Made by a program: the position numbers and the translations under genes
Assembly: GCA_046704745.1 (NCBI GenBank)
Contig: JBJKRL010000091.1
Span: 20,826-84,825, forward strand
Origin: CAWGGS01 sp046704745
GTDB lineage: Bacteria > Desulfobacterota > Desulfobulbia > Desulfobulbales > Desulfocapsaceae
Length of the DNA stretch: 64,000 bases
Direction of reading: 5' to 3'
The notes under the pieces: model-generated
Database searches by the model: none
Seen by the model: the letters and a program-made list of their open reading frames with translations, nothing else
What the model was told of the DNA's origin: nothing
Shown here: piece after piece, positions 50,922-59,900 of the stretch
Position numbering within the stretch: position 1 is the first letter of the stretch
How the letters are laid out: each line of letters begins with the position of its first letter

Positions 50922-51096
50922 ACCCGAATTTCTCATGAACACAGTGTTCACCAATGGCAACTTGAAAAAACGCCCTAGTGGTGTCACTCCAGGCAGCGTC
51001 ATCTTCCTCAGCCTTTTGGCAATAAACAGAGCTTACTTTTGTTCGTTACCAAAAAATTCGAACCGGATGCAGCCTGAGCTGCTGAGAAACGCGGGT
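50922..51096. repeat. MITE-like 175-bp palindromic element
   Basis: Terminal inverted repeats ACCCGAATTTCTCA (50922-50935) and TGAGAAACGCGGGT (51083-51096) match in 12 of 14 bases. A perfect palindrome TGAACACAGTGTTCA lies at 50936-50950. The element sits exactly between the stop codons of two convergent genes, 13 bases after one and 0 bases before the other. It shares the GTTCACCAATGG and TCCAGGC parts with the copy at the window end. Confidence 0.7.
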
Positions 51097-52308
51097 TTAA
51101 ATATTGGTTGACTTGGGGGTATTCTCCTTCAACTGAGGCTCCTCGGAATTGACGATAATCACAAAAAGACTGTCGTCTTTAAAAAAGACCTGTTGGAGGT
51201 CATAGTTATGATGGGGGGCCAGATGGAGTACCACTCTCACCACGCCTGATTTGGTTTGCGGTAGCACCTCTATAAAGCGTACATACCTCCCGTTGCACGT
51301 GATGCTCTTCTTCACCTGATTCCCAAGCTCTGTATCAGAAAAATCCAATACAACGCGCGGTTCACCCTTTTCTATCCCCTCAACCTTGGGCGGTGAAAAA
51401 TCTGTGAGTTTAAACAGAACCATCTCTCCCTTTCTTGCGTCATTTTCAAAACTGACACTTCGCAATAAGGCCTTTTGCTTCGTGGTTGCCGATTGCCCAT
51501 TTTCCGCCTTCTTTTCCGAGGCAACCTTTTTCTTTTCTTGGTCGACCTCTTTTTTCGCAGCTTTTGTTTCGACCTTGGGCTTTTCCGATGGGACTTCTTC
51601 TTTCGTCGGTTCAGCGGAAAGAGCCTTGTCCGATGCCGGTTCCGGTCCTGTCGCAACCTGTTGAGGTGGCATCTTCTTATGTTCCTGTTTTTGCTGTTTT
51701 ACCGGAGTCTGCGCCGTATTTGCCCCTTTCAGCGTTTCTTCAGCTTCGCTCCCGTTTTTTCTCTTTTTGCCAATTGCATTTGCCGGTACATTCTCTGGCG
51801 AAGCCACAGCCGTATGCGTTTTGCCTCCCGCCTTCTTAGCTGTGCCGCCTTTGGATATCTCTTTTATTTGAGCATTCTTTTCTTCTTTTGGAAATAGTGA
51901 GAGGAGCATTGTATTGTTTTGCGGATCGAAATGCCGGGTATATCGGTAGTTCCCACCGGGAACAAGGTCGACAACCACCCTTACTCTCGTCGCAGAAGGT
52001 TTTTCCCTATGGATACCAACTCGAATCCTCTGTATCATCTTTCCCTGCACTTCTTTTTCGGTGGGGATATGGACCGAACAGTCGGTATTGAAAAAATCCA
52101 CGACGAGCCGTGGATTATCTCCTGGCAGCATAAATATTTTGGGTGTGTTTTCCCCACTTAAGACAAAACGAACGGACTCGTCATTTGCATTGATAGGCTG
52201 GAAAGTAACGGACGTTAGCATGACTCCGCTCTGTCCGGAACGGGCATAGGAAGTGAATTGGAAAAACAAAAAAGGCAGTAGCAATAAGATGGTTTTATAG
52301 TATTTCAT
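51097..52308 (-). CDS. Periplasmic protein with two AMIN domains
   Basis: A protein of 403 residues with a signal peptide (MKYYKTILLLLPFLFFQFTSYA). Residues about 30-140 form one AMIN domain (LTSVTFQPINAND, GDNPRLVVDFFNT, IQRIRVGIHREKPSATRVRVVVDL); about 285-390 form a second (SVSFENDARKGEMVLFKL, RVVLDFSDTELG, IEVLPQTKSGVVRVVLHL). A Lys/Glu/Ala/Pro-rich linker connects them. AMIN domains guide proteins to peptidoglycan sites or to secretin complexes. ATG at 52308 with AAAGGA upstream; the open frame extends further but would bury the signal peptide. Confidence 0.85.
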   Translation of the reverse strand: MKYYKTILLLLPFLFFQFTSYARSGQSGVMLTSVTFQPINANDESVRFVLSGENTPKIFMLPGDNPRLVVDFFNTDCSVHIPTEKEVQGKMIQRIRVGIHREKPSATRVRVVVDLVPGGNYRYTRHFDPQNNTMLLSLFPKEEKNAQIKEISKGGTAKKAGGKTHTAVASPENVPANAIGKKRKNGSEAEETLKGANTAQTPVKQQKQEHKKMPPQQVATGPEPASDKALSAEPTKEEVPSEKPKVETKAAKKEVDQEKKKVASEKKAENGQSATTKQKALLRSVSFENDARKGEMVLFKLTDFSPPKVEGIEKGEPRVVLDFSDTELGNQVKKSITCNGRYVRFIEVLPQTKSGVVRVVLHLAPHHNYDLQQVFFKDDSLFVIIVNSEEPQLKENTPKSTNI

Positions 52309-52499
52309 AGGAGTAATCCTTTGCCTGTCGCGGTTATGTTTTACCCATGACATTGAAAGAAACCGGATAAAAGAGTTCACCCGTCTTGAAAAGTCGGCTG
52401 ATTTCAGGTAAATCAGATACCGTCTAAAAAGTCTTCTATTGATATAACTCGTTGTAATAAAAAGAACAGCATTAAAACATTTTTGCCGGAAAAACAAGA

Positions 52500-55031
52500 A
52501 TGAAAAATATTTCGATCCTCCCCTTTATCAACAAGCCCGGCCGCTACCTCGGGCATGAATATAATGCCGTCCATAAATCCTGGGACCAGACATCGCTTCA
52601 CTGGGCCCTGATCTTTCCGGACCTTTATGAGATAGGCATGTCGCACCAGGGACTGCAGATCCTCTATCACATTTTAAATGAAAAAGATGAAATCAGTGCC
52701 GAACGTTGCTTTTGCCCTGATATCGACGCGGAAAAAAAGATTTTGGAACAAGGAGGGCATCTGAGCTCGCTGGAATCGGGACATGCCTTAAAAGACTTTG
52801 ATATCCTGGGCATAACCCTCCCCTATGAACTCTGCTACAGCAATATCCTGACCATCCTCCATCTAGCCGGTATCCCCTTCCGGGCAACAGATAGAAACGA
52901 AAGATTTCCGTTAGTTGTGGGAGGAGGGTCCTGTTCTTTGAATCCGGAACCGGTAGCCGACTTTTTCGATGTAATCCTTCTTGGAGACGGCGAAGAGGCT
53001 ATCCTGGAAATATCTGAAGAGGTGCGCAAAGCCAAGCAGGCAGGCCTTGCAAAGGCGACTCTGTTTAAAAAGTTGTCTACTGTCGAAGGTGTTTATATTC
53101 CCTCATTTTTTCAACCAAGCTATGACAGCTCAGGCCGAATCGTCCAGGTTGTCCCTCTTGAAACAGATCGCCCCGTTGTTCGTCGTCGCATCCTTGCCGA
53201 TCTTAAGAGAACAGATCATCTAAGAAAACCGTTGGTTCCCAACGCAAAAATCGTCCATGACCGCCTAGGGCTGGAAATCGCCCGCGGCTGCACACGAGGC
53301 TGCAGGTTTTGCCAGGCCGGAATAACGTACCGACCAGTCCGTGAACGCTCTTGCGAAGAGGTCCTTGAGCTGGCCAAAGAGGGGATCGCCGCCTCAGGCT
53401 TTGAAGAATTGGCCCTGCTGTCGCTCTCAACCGGAGATTACTCCTGTCTTGAGCAACTGCTGCCGCAGCTTATGGACAGCTTTGCCAGCGGCTTTGTCTC
53501 GGTATCGATGCCTTCCATGCGGGTTGGTACCCTGACCCCGGCAGTCATGGACCAGATCAAACGGGTCAGAAAGACCGGATTCACCGTCGCTCCGGAGGCA
53601 GGAAGCGGACGTCTCCGCCGGTTTATCAACAAAGGCATAAGTGAAGAGGATCTCTTGTCTACCTGTCGAGAGGCCTTCTCCCTCGGCTGGAATCTCATGA
53701 AACTCTATTTCATGATCGGCCTGCCGACTGAAACCTGGGAGGATGTTGATGCAATTTCCGACCTGGCTTTAAAAACCCTGCAACAAGGAGAGGGAAAAGG
53801 GCGCGGCCGCAGACAAATAACCGTCAGTGTCGGCACCTTCGTTCCAAAGCCGCATACGCCCTTCCAATGGGAGCAGCAACTGACGGTTGCCCAAAGCCGG
53901 GAACGTATTAACCGGCTCAAGGAAATTCTGCCGCGTCGCGGCTGTAAACTCAAATGGCACGATCCTGAACAGAGCTTTATGGAAGGTGTTTTCTCCCGCG
54001 GTGACCGACGCCTGGCAAAACTCCTGGAGGAAGCGTGGAAAAAAGGAGCCCGGCTCGACGGTTGGTCCGATCATTTCCATCTTACAACATGGCTTCAGGC
54101 GGCGGATACCTGCGGGCTCGATCTCAACGGCTACCTACGCAAGCGGGAATTTTCCGAGATCCTTCCCTGGCAGCATCTGCACAGTGGCGCGGACAACGCC
54201 TTTTTACGAGAAGAACTCGATAAGGCCCATAACCTTCTTTACACCCCGGATTGCCGCTATCACGGCTGCCAGAAATGCGGCGTCTGTGATTTTCGCTTCA
54301 TAAAACCCCTGGTCGAAAAAAAGGAGCAGAACCAACCACAGCCATCCTCATCCACCGGAGTTTTAACAACATCCACCGGTGATGACCTGCATTTCAAATA
54401 CCTGGTAGTCTACGCACGAACAGGTGATATCTGTTTTCTCGGGCATCTGGAATTTTTGCAGGTAATTTTCAGGACCCTGCGTCGTGCCGGGATACGAACC
54501 CATTTTTCCCAAGGATTCAATCCTTCTCCCAAGGTTTCTTTCGGTCCGGCCTTGCCCGTCGGCACGGAAAGCCTGGCGGAATATTTCATCATGGATCTTC
54601 CCGAACCGCTTCCGGACATCGATGAGACGATAACTCTTATGAACGCAAAACTGCCCGAAGGCATCCGGGTCAAGGATATCAGCCTGCACTCCGGCAGGAT
54701 TTTCCAGGATGTCATCACAACCTACTGGATTATTCTGCCGCAGTCTTTAACGGATGAGCAGGAAAACAACCTGGCGGCCTTTCAAACCGCCGAACGCTTT
54801 CCAGTCGCCAAGATACGGAAGGGAAAAACCAAAGAAATTGACATTCGGCCGCTCATTTTAGATATAAAGGTTGTGGGTGAAACAACCCTCATCGTCAAGA
54901 TAGCAAGTAAGGCCGGCACTCCTGGAATCAAGGTTTCAGAGGCCCTACAACATATTCTTATGCTTGATGAGGAAGATCTTCTTTCCTCCCATATACAAAA
55001 AACCAACTGGACTCCACGGAGAGACAATTAA
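52500..55031 (+). CDS. Radical SAM protein fused to DUF2344 domain
   Basis: An 843-residue fusion. Residues about 1-600 are the TIGR03960-type radical SAM protein: a B12-like N-terminal part (GMSHQGLQILYHILNE, LGITLPYELCYSNILT) and the radical SAM cluster C264-x3-C268-x2-C271 in ARGCTRGCRFCQAG, with the RNA/protein-modification end CRYHGCQKCGVCDF. Residues about 630-843 are the DUF2344 (TIGR03936) domain: YARTGDICFLGHLEFLQVIFRTLRRAGI and FSQGFNPSPKVSFGPALPVG. The two are fused in many anaerobes, usually beside rng and rplU, which are absent here. Substrate unknown. Confidence 0.92.
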   Translation: MKNISILPFINKPGRYLGHEYNAVHKSWDQTSLHWALIFPDLYEIGMSHQGLQILYHILNEKDEISAERCFCPDIDAEKKILEQGGHLSSLESGHALKDFDILGITLPYELCYSNILTILHLAGIPFRATDRNERFPLVVGGGSCSLNPEPVADFFDVILLGDGEEAILEISEEVRKAKQAGLAKATLFKKLSTVEGVYIPSFFQPSYDSSGRIVQVVPLETDRPVVRRRILADLKRTDHLRKPLVPNAKIVHDRLGLEIARGCTRGCRFCQAGITYRPVRERSCEEVLELAKEGIAASGFEELALLSLSTGDYSCLEQLLPQLMDSFASGFVSVSMPSMRVGTLTPAVMDQIKRVRKTGFTVAPEAGSGRLRRFINKGISEEDLLSTCREAFSLGWNLMKLYFMIGLPTETWEDVDAISDLALKTLQQGEGKGRGRRQITVSVGTFVPKPHTPFQWEQQLTVAQSRERINRLKEILPRRGCKLKWHDPEQSFMEGVFSRGDRRLAKLLEEAWKKGARLDGWSDHFHLTTWLQAADTCGLDLNGYLRKREFSEILPWQHLHSGADNAFLREELDKAHNLLYTPDCRYHGCQKCGVCDFRFIKPLVEKKEQNQPQPSSSTGVLTTSTGDDLHFKYLVVYARTGDICFLGHLEFLQVIFRTLRRAGIRTHFSQGFNPSPKVSFGPALPVGTESLAEYFIMDLPEPLPDIDETITLMNAKLPEGIRVKDISLHSGRIFQDVITTYWIILPQSLTDEQENNLAAFQTAERFPVAKIRKGKTKEIDIRPLILDIKVVGETTLIVKIASKAGTPGIKVSEALQHILMLDEEDLLSSHIQKTNWTPRRDN

Positions 55032-55061
55032 TAAGTGTACCGATTCCCGTCGTCCTTAATT

Positions 55062-55090
55062 TTGACGTAACTATTTTATTTTAAAATACT
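55062..55090 (+). promoter_or_regulatory. Weak candidate promoter upstream of trpB2
   Basis: TTGACG at 55062-55067 and AATACT at 55085-55090 with a 17-base spacer, about 140 bases before the start codon. The match is only moderate. Confidence 0.3.
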
Positions 55091-55230
55091 AATTTCTCGC
55101 CGATTTCTGGTTTTCATGAATTGTGCGAGCCAAGAATGGCAAAGTATGGTAGATAGAAAGAGCGTTACCGAACGGGCGCTCATAATCTGACATTTTTGTT
55201 TTCACCGCCATACACAGACAAGGAGAGATC

Positions 55231-56574
55231 ATGATTAAGAAGATTGTGCTTCGCGACGATGAAATGCCGACCCAGTGGTATAATGTCACCCCTGACATCC
55301 CTGGAGGCCTGCTTCCGCCCCTGGATCCGGTTACTAAACAGCCCATGGGCCCGGAAAAATTGGCCCCTGTCTTTCCCATGGGACTTCTGGAACAAGAGAT
55401 GTCCGACAAACGTTTCATCGATATTCCCGAGGAAGTGCAGGAGGTTTTGAAGATATGGCGCCCCTCTCCCCTGGTACGTGCTACCAACCTGGAAAAGGTG
55501 CTGGGAACCAAAGCCAAAATCTACTTCAAAAATGAGGGAGTTTCTCCGGTCGGATCCCACAAACCCAACAGTGCCGTTGCCCAGGCCTATTTTAATATGA
55601 AGGAAGGCGTCAAACGCCTGACCACAGAAACCGGAGCCGGTCAGTGGGGCAGTGCTCTGTCCTTTGCCGCCGGTAAATTCGGTCTGGAATGCAAGGTCTA
55701 TATGGTCAGGGTATCATATGACCAAAAGCCTTACCGTAAATCGATGATGAACACCTATGGTGCCCAGATCGTCGCCAGTCCGAGCCAGGATACCAACACC
55801 GGCCGGAAAATATTGGCCGAGCATCCCGACACCCCCGGTTCGCTCGGAATCGCCATCTCAGAAGCTCTGGAGGACGCAGCCGGTCGGGATGACACTAAAT
55901 ACGCCCTCGGCTCAGTCTTGAACCATGTGATCCTGCATCAGTCCATCATCGGCCTCGAGGCTAAGAAACAGATGGAGATTGCCGGCGACTATCCGGACGT
56001 ACTCATCGGCTGCTGCGGCGGAGGATCCAACTTCGCAGGACTTGCCGTCCCTTACCTTCCCGACTACCTGGAAGGGAAAAAGATCCGTTTCGTAGGTGTA
56101 GAGCCTGCCTCGTGCCCGTCTCTGACAATGGGTAAGTTGGCCTATGATTTCGGCGATGTGGCCAAAACCACACCTCTTCTGTATATGTATACACTGGGAC
56201 ATGACTTCATCCCCCCAGGCATTCATGCAGGCGGACTCAGGTATCACGGCATGGCTCCCATCGTTTCAGCCATGGTAAGGGAGAACATTATCGAGCCGGT
56301 CAAACTCCACCAACTGGAATGTTTTAAGGCCGGTGTGCTGTTTGCCAAAACCGAAGGGATCATCCCGGCCCCGGAAACCTGCCATGCCATCCGAGGCGCG
56401 ATCATCGAGGCGACCCGAGATCTGAATGAACCCAAAACCATTCTGTTCAACTTCTCCGGACACGGACTGATCGACATGGGATCCTATGATAAATTTTATG
56501 CAGGTGAACTGCATGATTACGAATATCCGGAAGAAGAAATCGCCAAATCCTTGGCGGCTCTCCCCGAAATATAA
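55231..56574 (+). CDS. trpB2: TrpB2-type tryptophan synthase beta chain
   Basis: PLP enzyme joining indole or similar nucleophiles to serine (447 residues). The PLP lysine is Lys111 in GVSPVGSHKPNSAVAQ; other motifs are TETGAGQWGSALSFA, VLIGCCGGGSNFAGL, ALGSVLNHVILHQSIIG and FSGHGLIDMG. The long N-terminus PTQWYNVTPDIPGGLLPP is typical of the TrpB2 type, which often stands outside trp operons, as here. AAGGAGAG precedes the ATG. dacB follows 49 bases later. Confidence 0.95.
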   Translation: MIKKIVLRDDEMPTQWYNVTPDIPGGLLPPLDPVTKQPMGPEKLAPVFPMGLLEQEMSDKRFIDIPEEVQEVLKIWRPSPLVRATNLEKVLGTKAKIYFKNEGVSPVGSHKPNSAVAQAYFNMKEGVKRLTTETGAGQWGSALSFAAGKFGLECKVYMVRVSYDQKPYRKSMMNTYGAQIVASPSQDTNTGRKILAEHPDTPGSLGIAISEALEDAAGRDDTKYALGSVLNHVILHQSIIGLEAKKQMEIAGDYPDVLIGCCGGGSNFAGLAVPYLPDYLEGKKIRFVGVEPASCPSLTMGKLAYDFGDVAKTTPLLYMYTLGHDFIPPGIHAGGLRYHGMAPIVSAMVRENIIEPVKLHQLECFKAGVLFAKTEGIIPAPETCHAIRGAIIEATRDLNEPKTILFNFSGHGLIDMGSYDKFYAGELHDYEYPEEEIAKSLAALPEI

Positions 56575-56591
56575 CAGCCGAAGGTCTCACA

Positions 56592-56629
56592 GGTCACCCC
56601 TGCCCTGTATTTCTCCAGGGCGGGTGACC
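56592..56629 (+). promoter_or_regulatory. Strong hairpin that enfolds the dacB start codon
   Basis: GGTCACCC (56592-56599) with GGGTGACC (56622-56629) and GCCCTG (56602-56607) with CAGGGC (56616-56621) form a 14-bp stem with a two-base bulge and an eight-base loop. The GTG at 56624-56626, my chosen dacB start, and its GGG-rich upstream bases are inside the right arm, so folding would block initiation. No T-run follows. Confidence 0.65.
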
Positions 56630-57880
56630 GGTACCGTATCGAAAGCAGTCTTCACTCTGCTGCTGGGAATCCTTCTTGTCCTAGGACAGTCCCCTCTTTT
56701 TTCCGCCCGGGCAGCTCCATCGGCCGGTTCAATCCGGTCGTATATTCAAAACGGTGGGTATGCTTTGCAAGCACCTGACGGATTGCTGGAGGGCTTCAAC
56801 ACAGACAAACCCTTTATCCCTGCCTCAACCATTAAACTCATCACATGTCTTGCTGCCCTGAATATTCTCGGACCGGACTATCGTTTTCAGACCCGCTTCT
56901 TTCTCGATAAACATGGCAGTCTCGTAATCAAAGGAGGGGGCGACCCTACTTTTACCTCCGAGAATGCAGCCGACGTTGCCAGGGAACTCGCGAAACAAGG
57001 ACTCAAACAGATCACCTCTTTGGTTCTGGACGGCTCCGTCTTTGCCCTTGAGCACGGAGTCGACGGATCCGACCATTCGGCCAGACCTTACGATGCCGAG
57101 ATAGGACCGCTGGCCGTCAATTTCAATGCCTTATCCATCCTGGTGCATACGGATGGCCGTATTGACTCCGGAGAGGAACAGACCCCCTTTTTACCGATGA
57201 TGCAATGGATAGCCATCGACATGCCCCCCGGACTGTATCGTGTCAATGTAGGGGCCTTCCCGATGGAGGGGACCCTTTCCAATGAACTGCGGTATACTCA
57301 GGAGCTTTTCACGGCTCTTTTAAGAAAACAGGGAATAAAAGTCGGAAGTACTGTTTCAATTGGCAGGGTTCGCCCGTCTGCCTCCCTTCTTCTTACCCAT
57401 GAATCGGACACACTACGGGAGATAATAAAAGAATGCCTTGAATATTCGAATAATTTTATTGCAAATGAACTCTTCCTGGCTTGTGGCCTGAAGCGGTTCG
57501 GACCACCGGCTACCTGGGCGAAGGCCAGGATGGCCGCAAAAGAGTTTATCGAACAGACGCTTCATCCAGCTCCCGGCACGATCACCATGGTTGAAGGATC
57601 AGGACTTTCAAGAAAAAACAGGATAACACCACGAATGATGCTCAAAGTATTGACAGATTTAACCCCTTACGCCGATCTGCTACCGGTCAGGCACGATCTC
57701 CTCCTGAAATCCGGAACCTTAAAGGGGGTTTACTGTTATGGAGGCTATCTCCAGGATCAAGGCCGCACAGCACCGTTTACCATCATGCTCAATCAGGAGA
57801 AAAACAGCCGCGATCCTATCCTGCAAATTCTGGAGAGGTATTTCAAAAAAACCGCATCTCACCATGCCACGGTGAGATGA
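56624..57880 (+). CDS. dacB: D-alanyl-D-alanine carboxypeptidase (peptidase S13, DacB type)
   Basis: Periplasmic penicillin-binding protein of class C that cleaves terminal D-Ala or cross-links (about 418 residues). The active-site triad is visible: Ser68/Lys71 in PASTIKLI, YSNN (SxN) in CLEYSNNFIANEL, and LKSGTLKGVYCYGG (KTG-like, here KSG). Starting at the GTG at 56624, the protein opens with a signal peptide MTGTVSKAVFTLLLGILLVL (cleaved near SARA). ATG codons further upstream lie inside trpB2. The stop codon is overlapped by a hairpin at 57855. Confidence 0.9.
   Translation: MTGTVSKAVFTLLLGILLVLGQSPLFSARAAPSAGSIRSYIQNGGYALQAPDGLLEGFNTDKPFIPASTIKLITCLAALNILGPDYRFQTRFFLDKHGSLVIKGGGDPTFTSENAADVARELAKQGLKQITSLVLDGSVFALEHGVDGSDHSARPYDAEIGPLAVNFNALSILVHTDGRIDSGEEQTPFLPMMQWIAIDMPPGLYRVNVGAFPMEGTLSNELRYTQELFTALLRKQGIKVGSTVSIGRVRPSASLLLTHESDTLREIIKECLEYSNNFIANELFLACGLKRFGPPATWAKARMAAKEFIEQTLHPAPGTITMVEGSGLSRKNRITPRMMLKVLTDLTPYADLLPVRHDLLLKSGTLKGVYCYGGYLQDQGRTAPFTIMLNQEKNSRDPILQILERYFKKTASHHATVR
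57855..57879 (+). terminator. Hairpin across the dacB stop codon
   Basis: CATCTCACC (57855-57863) and GGTGAGATG (57871-57879) form a perfect 9-bp stem with a seven-base loop spanning the end of dacB. No T-run follows, so termination is uncertain. Confidence 0.4.
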
Positions 57881-58006
57881 CCTCTTACAAAAGCCTGTTT
57901 CATCGGTTCCTGTAAAATCTATTTGTATTCCCAGAAAGCAATGATTACTATTAGCAATAAATTCAATTAAGTAGTATCTTTCCCATCATTTCTTTCCAGG
58001 GAGGCT

Positions 58007-58432
58007 ATGATGATAGCAAGCATTTATGGAACACTCCAAAGGTTAGGTTTCAACCATCCACTGCATCCAATTTTCGTGCATATTCCAATAGGAATGGTCG
58101 TAGGCATGTTTTTTTTCTCCCTGGTAGGCTTGATGCAGAAGGACAGCCATCTCCCCCGCACCGCCTATCACTGTTCGGTGTTGGCCCTCATCTCAATTGT
58201 CCCGGTGATCCTGACAGGAATCATGGACTGGCAGTATAGACTCAGCGGTTCCTTGCTGCCCCAGATCAAAATCAAGATGACGCTTGCCTCCATTCTGGTC
58301 GTTCTCCTCATTTATGCCGTAATCGCCCGTAATATGGGGGCATCCAAGAAACACCTCTTCTACGTCTATGCGCTTTGTCTGCTGTGTGTCACCGGTCTCG
58401 GCTACGAAGGGGGGCGGCTTGTCTACGGCTGA
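58007..58432 (+). CDS. DUF2231 membrane protein
   Basis: A 141-residue protein with four hydrophobic segments (about 28-48, 60-82, 92-112, 120-137). The conserved HPLHPIFVHIPIGM motif near the first segment, with three His residues, matches DUF2231, which may bind a metal or haem, and the end GYEGGRLVYG is also typical. GGGAGG precedes two adjacent ATGs (58007, 58010). It is a single-gene unit. Function unknown. Confidence 0.88.
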   Translation: MMIASIYGTLQRLGFNHPLHPIFVHIPIGMVVGMFFFSLVGLMQKDSHLPRTAYHCSVLALISIVPVILTGIMDWQYRLSGSLLPQIKIKMTLASILVVLLIYAVIARNMGASKKHLFYVYALCLLCVTGLGYEGGRLVYG

Positions 58433-58439
58433 TCAATCA

Positions 58440-58606
58440 GAATTTCTCATGACAGTCCATTCTTGCGACTTGAGCACAACAAATGAAGAAAATTGAGATG
58501 CTCCCAGCTTTAAGCGTTTCGGATTAACATTGTATTGATTTATCTCCCTTTCAGAAGTAACGAGACACTTGAATGAATCCATTGTGGTTCCACTTGTGAG
58601 AAATCA
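58440..58606. repeat. Dispersed repeat copy, diverged (about 167 bp)
   Basis: GAATTTCTCA (58440-58449) and TGAGAAATCA (58597-58606) are imperfect inverted ends (8 of 10 pairs), the same spacing as the 175-bp copy at 50922. The inside has diverged and lacks the TGAACAC palindrome. It fills most of the space between the DUF2231 gene and sbcD. Confidence 0.5.
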
Positions 58607-58661
58607 AATCTGAGACAAAACAGAGGTGGGAATTCCATTAAAGAAACAGTATACAGGACGG

Positions 58662-59900
58662 ATGCACGTCAAGGTCCTTCATACCTCCGATTGGCATATC
58701 GGACACAGCCTTTATGGAAGGAAATGTACAGAAGAACACAGGGCTTTCCTGGACTGGCTGGCTGCTATCCTTAAACAGGAGGCCATCGACGTTCTTATCG
58801 TTGCCGGAGATATCTTCGACAACGGAACCCCAAGCAACCGCTCCCTGGAACTGTACTACACCTTTCTGTGCCGGGTTGCCGAATCAGGCTGCCGGCATGT
58901 GGTCATAATCGGCGGCAACCATGATTCCCCATCGGTTTTAAATGCACCTCGCGAGGTTCTGCGCTTTTTGGATATCCATATAATCGGCAGCATAACCGAG
59001 GACCCGGGTGATGAGGTCCTTCTCCTGCATCACCCGGACGGCCATGCCGAACTCATTGTTTGCGCCGTTCCCTTCTTGCGTGACCGTGACATCAGAGAGG
59101 CCGAAGCCGGCGAAACGTTGGAGGATAAAGAAAGAAAACTCCTTGCCGGAATAACAGGCCACTACCTCCTTGTCGGTCGACTGGCATCTCAACTCCAAGC
59201 CAGGGAGGGGAACACCATCCCCATCGTCGGCATGGGCCATCTCTTTACCGCGGGAGCTGTTACCTCAAAAAGTGACGGTCTTCGTGATCTCTATGTCGGC
59301 ACTCTTGGCCACCTGGCAACCGATACCTTCCCCTCCTGCTTTGATTATTTGGCACTCGGACATCTGCATATTCCGCAGAAGGTGGGAGGAGCAGCAACGA
59401 AGCGGTACTCCGGCTCGCCTCTGCCGCTCAGTTTCGGCGAAGCTGAACAGACCAAGAGCGTGACTATCGTAACGTTCCTGGGCACCTCCCCTGTCGTGAC
59501 GACCCTGCCCATTCCTTGTTTCCTGCAGCTGGAATCCATCCAGGGCAACCTTTCAACCATCCTTTCCCGTCTCGGCGACCTCGTTGCAAAGGCGGAACAA
59601 ATACATGTTGAAGTTATCTATGAAGGTGAGGATATTGTGGCCGACCTGCAGTCCATGGTGCAAGAAGCAGTCTCCGGATCAAAGGTGCGTATTCTGCGAA
59701 CCGTCAATAACAGGGTCCTCAAGCTGGCACTTTCCCGTAAAGAAATGGGGGAAACGCTCTCCCAGCTTACCCCTTTTCAGGTTTTCGACCGTTGTCTTGA
59801 CGCCCATGATGTGCCGGTCGAACAGCGACGCGACCTGCAGGTGTGTTTCGAGGAGGCCGTCCGCCTCCTCGAAGATTCCCCGGATAAGGATTCGGTATGA
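58662..59900 (+). CDS. sbcD: Exonuclease SbcD (Mre11-type nuclease)
   Basis: Nuclease subunit of SbcCD, which opens DNA hairpins and protein-blocked ends (412 residues). The phosphodiesterase motifs are LHTSDWHIGHSLYG, VAGDIFDNGTPS, IIGGNHDSPS, GMGHLF and ALGHLHIPQ. The ATG at 58662 is preferred because the family starts at MxVLHTSDWHIG; a GTG at 58626 precedes it in frame. It overlaps sbcC by four bases. Confidence 0.95.
   Translation: MHVKVLHTSDWHIGHSLYGRKCTEEHRAFLDWLAAILKQEAIDVLIVAGDIFDNGTPSNRSLELYYTFLCRVAESGCRHVVIIGGNHDSPSVLNAPREVLRFLDIHIIGSITEDPGDEVLLLHHPDGHAELIVCAVPFLRDRDIREAEAGETLEDKERKLLAGITGHYLLVGRLASQLQAREGNTIPIVGMGHLFTAGAVTSKSDGLRDLYVGTLGHLATDTFPSCFDYLALGHLHIPQKVGGAATKRYSGSPLPLSFGEAEQTKSVTIVTFLGTSPVVTTLPIPCFLQLESIQGNLSTILSRLGDLVAKAEQIHVEVIYEGEDIVADLQSMVQEAVSGSKVRILRTVNNRVLKLALSRKEMGETLSQLTPFQVFDRCLDAHDVPVEQRRDLQVCFEEAVRLLEDSPDKDSV

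Noticed and set aside
58593..58720. A frame shift or split between sbcD and an upstream gene because of the long in-frame extension
   Set aside because: The extension is short, not conserved in SbcD, and lies next to a repeat copy; the normal start at 58662 is sufficient.
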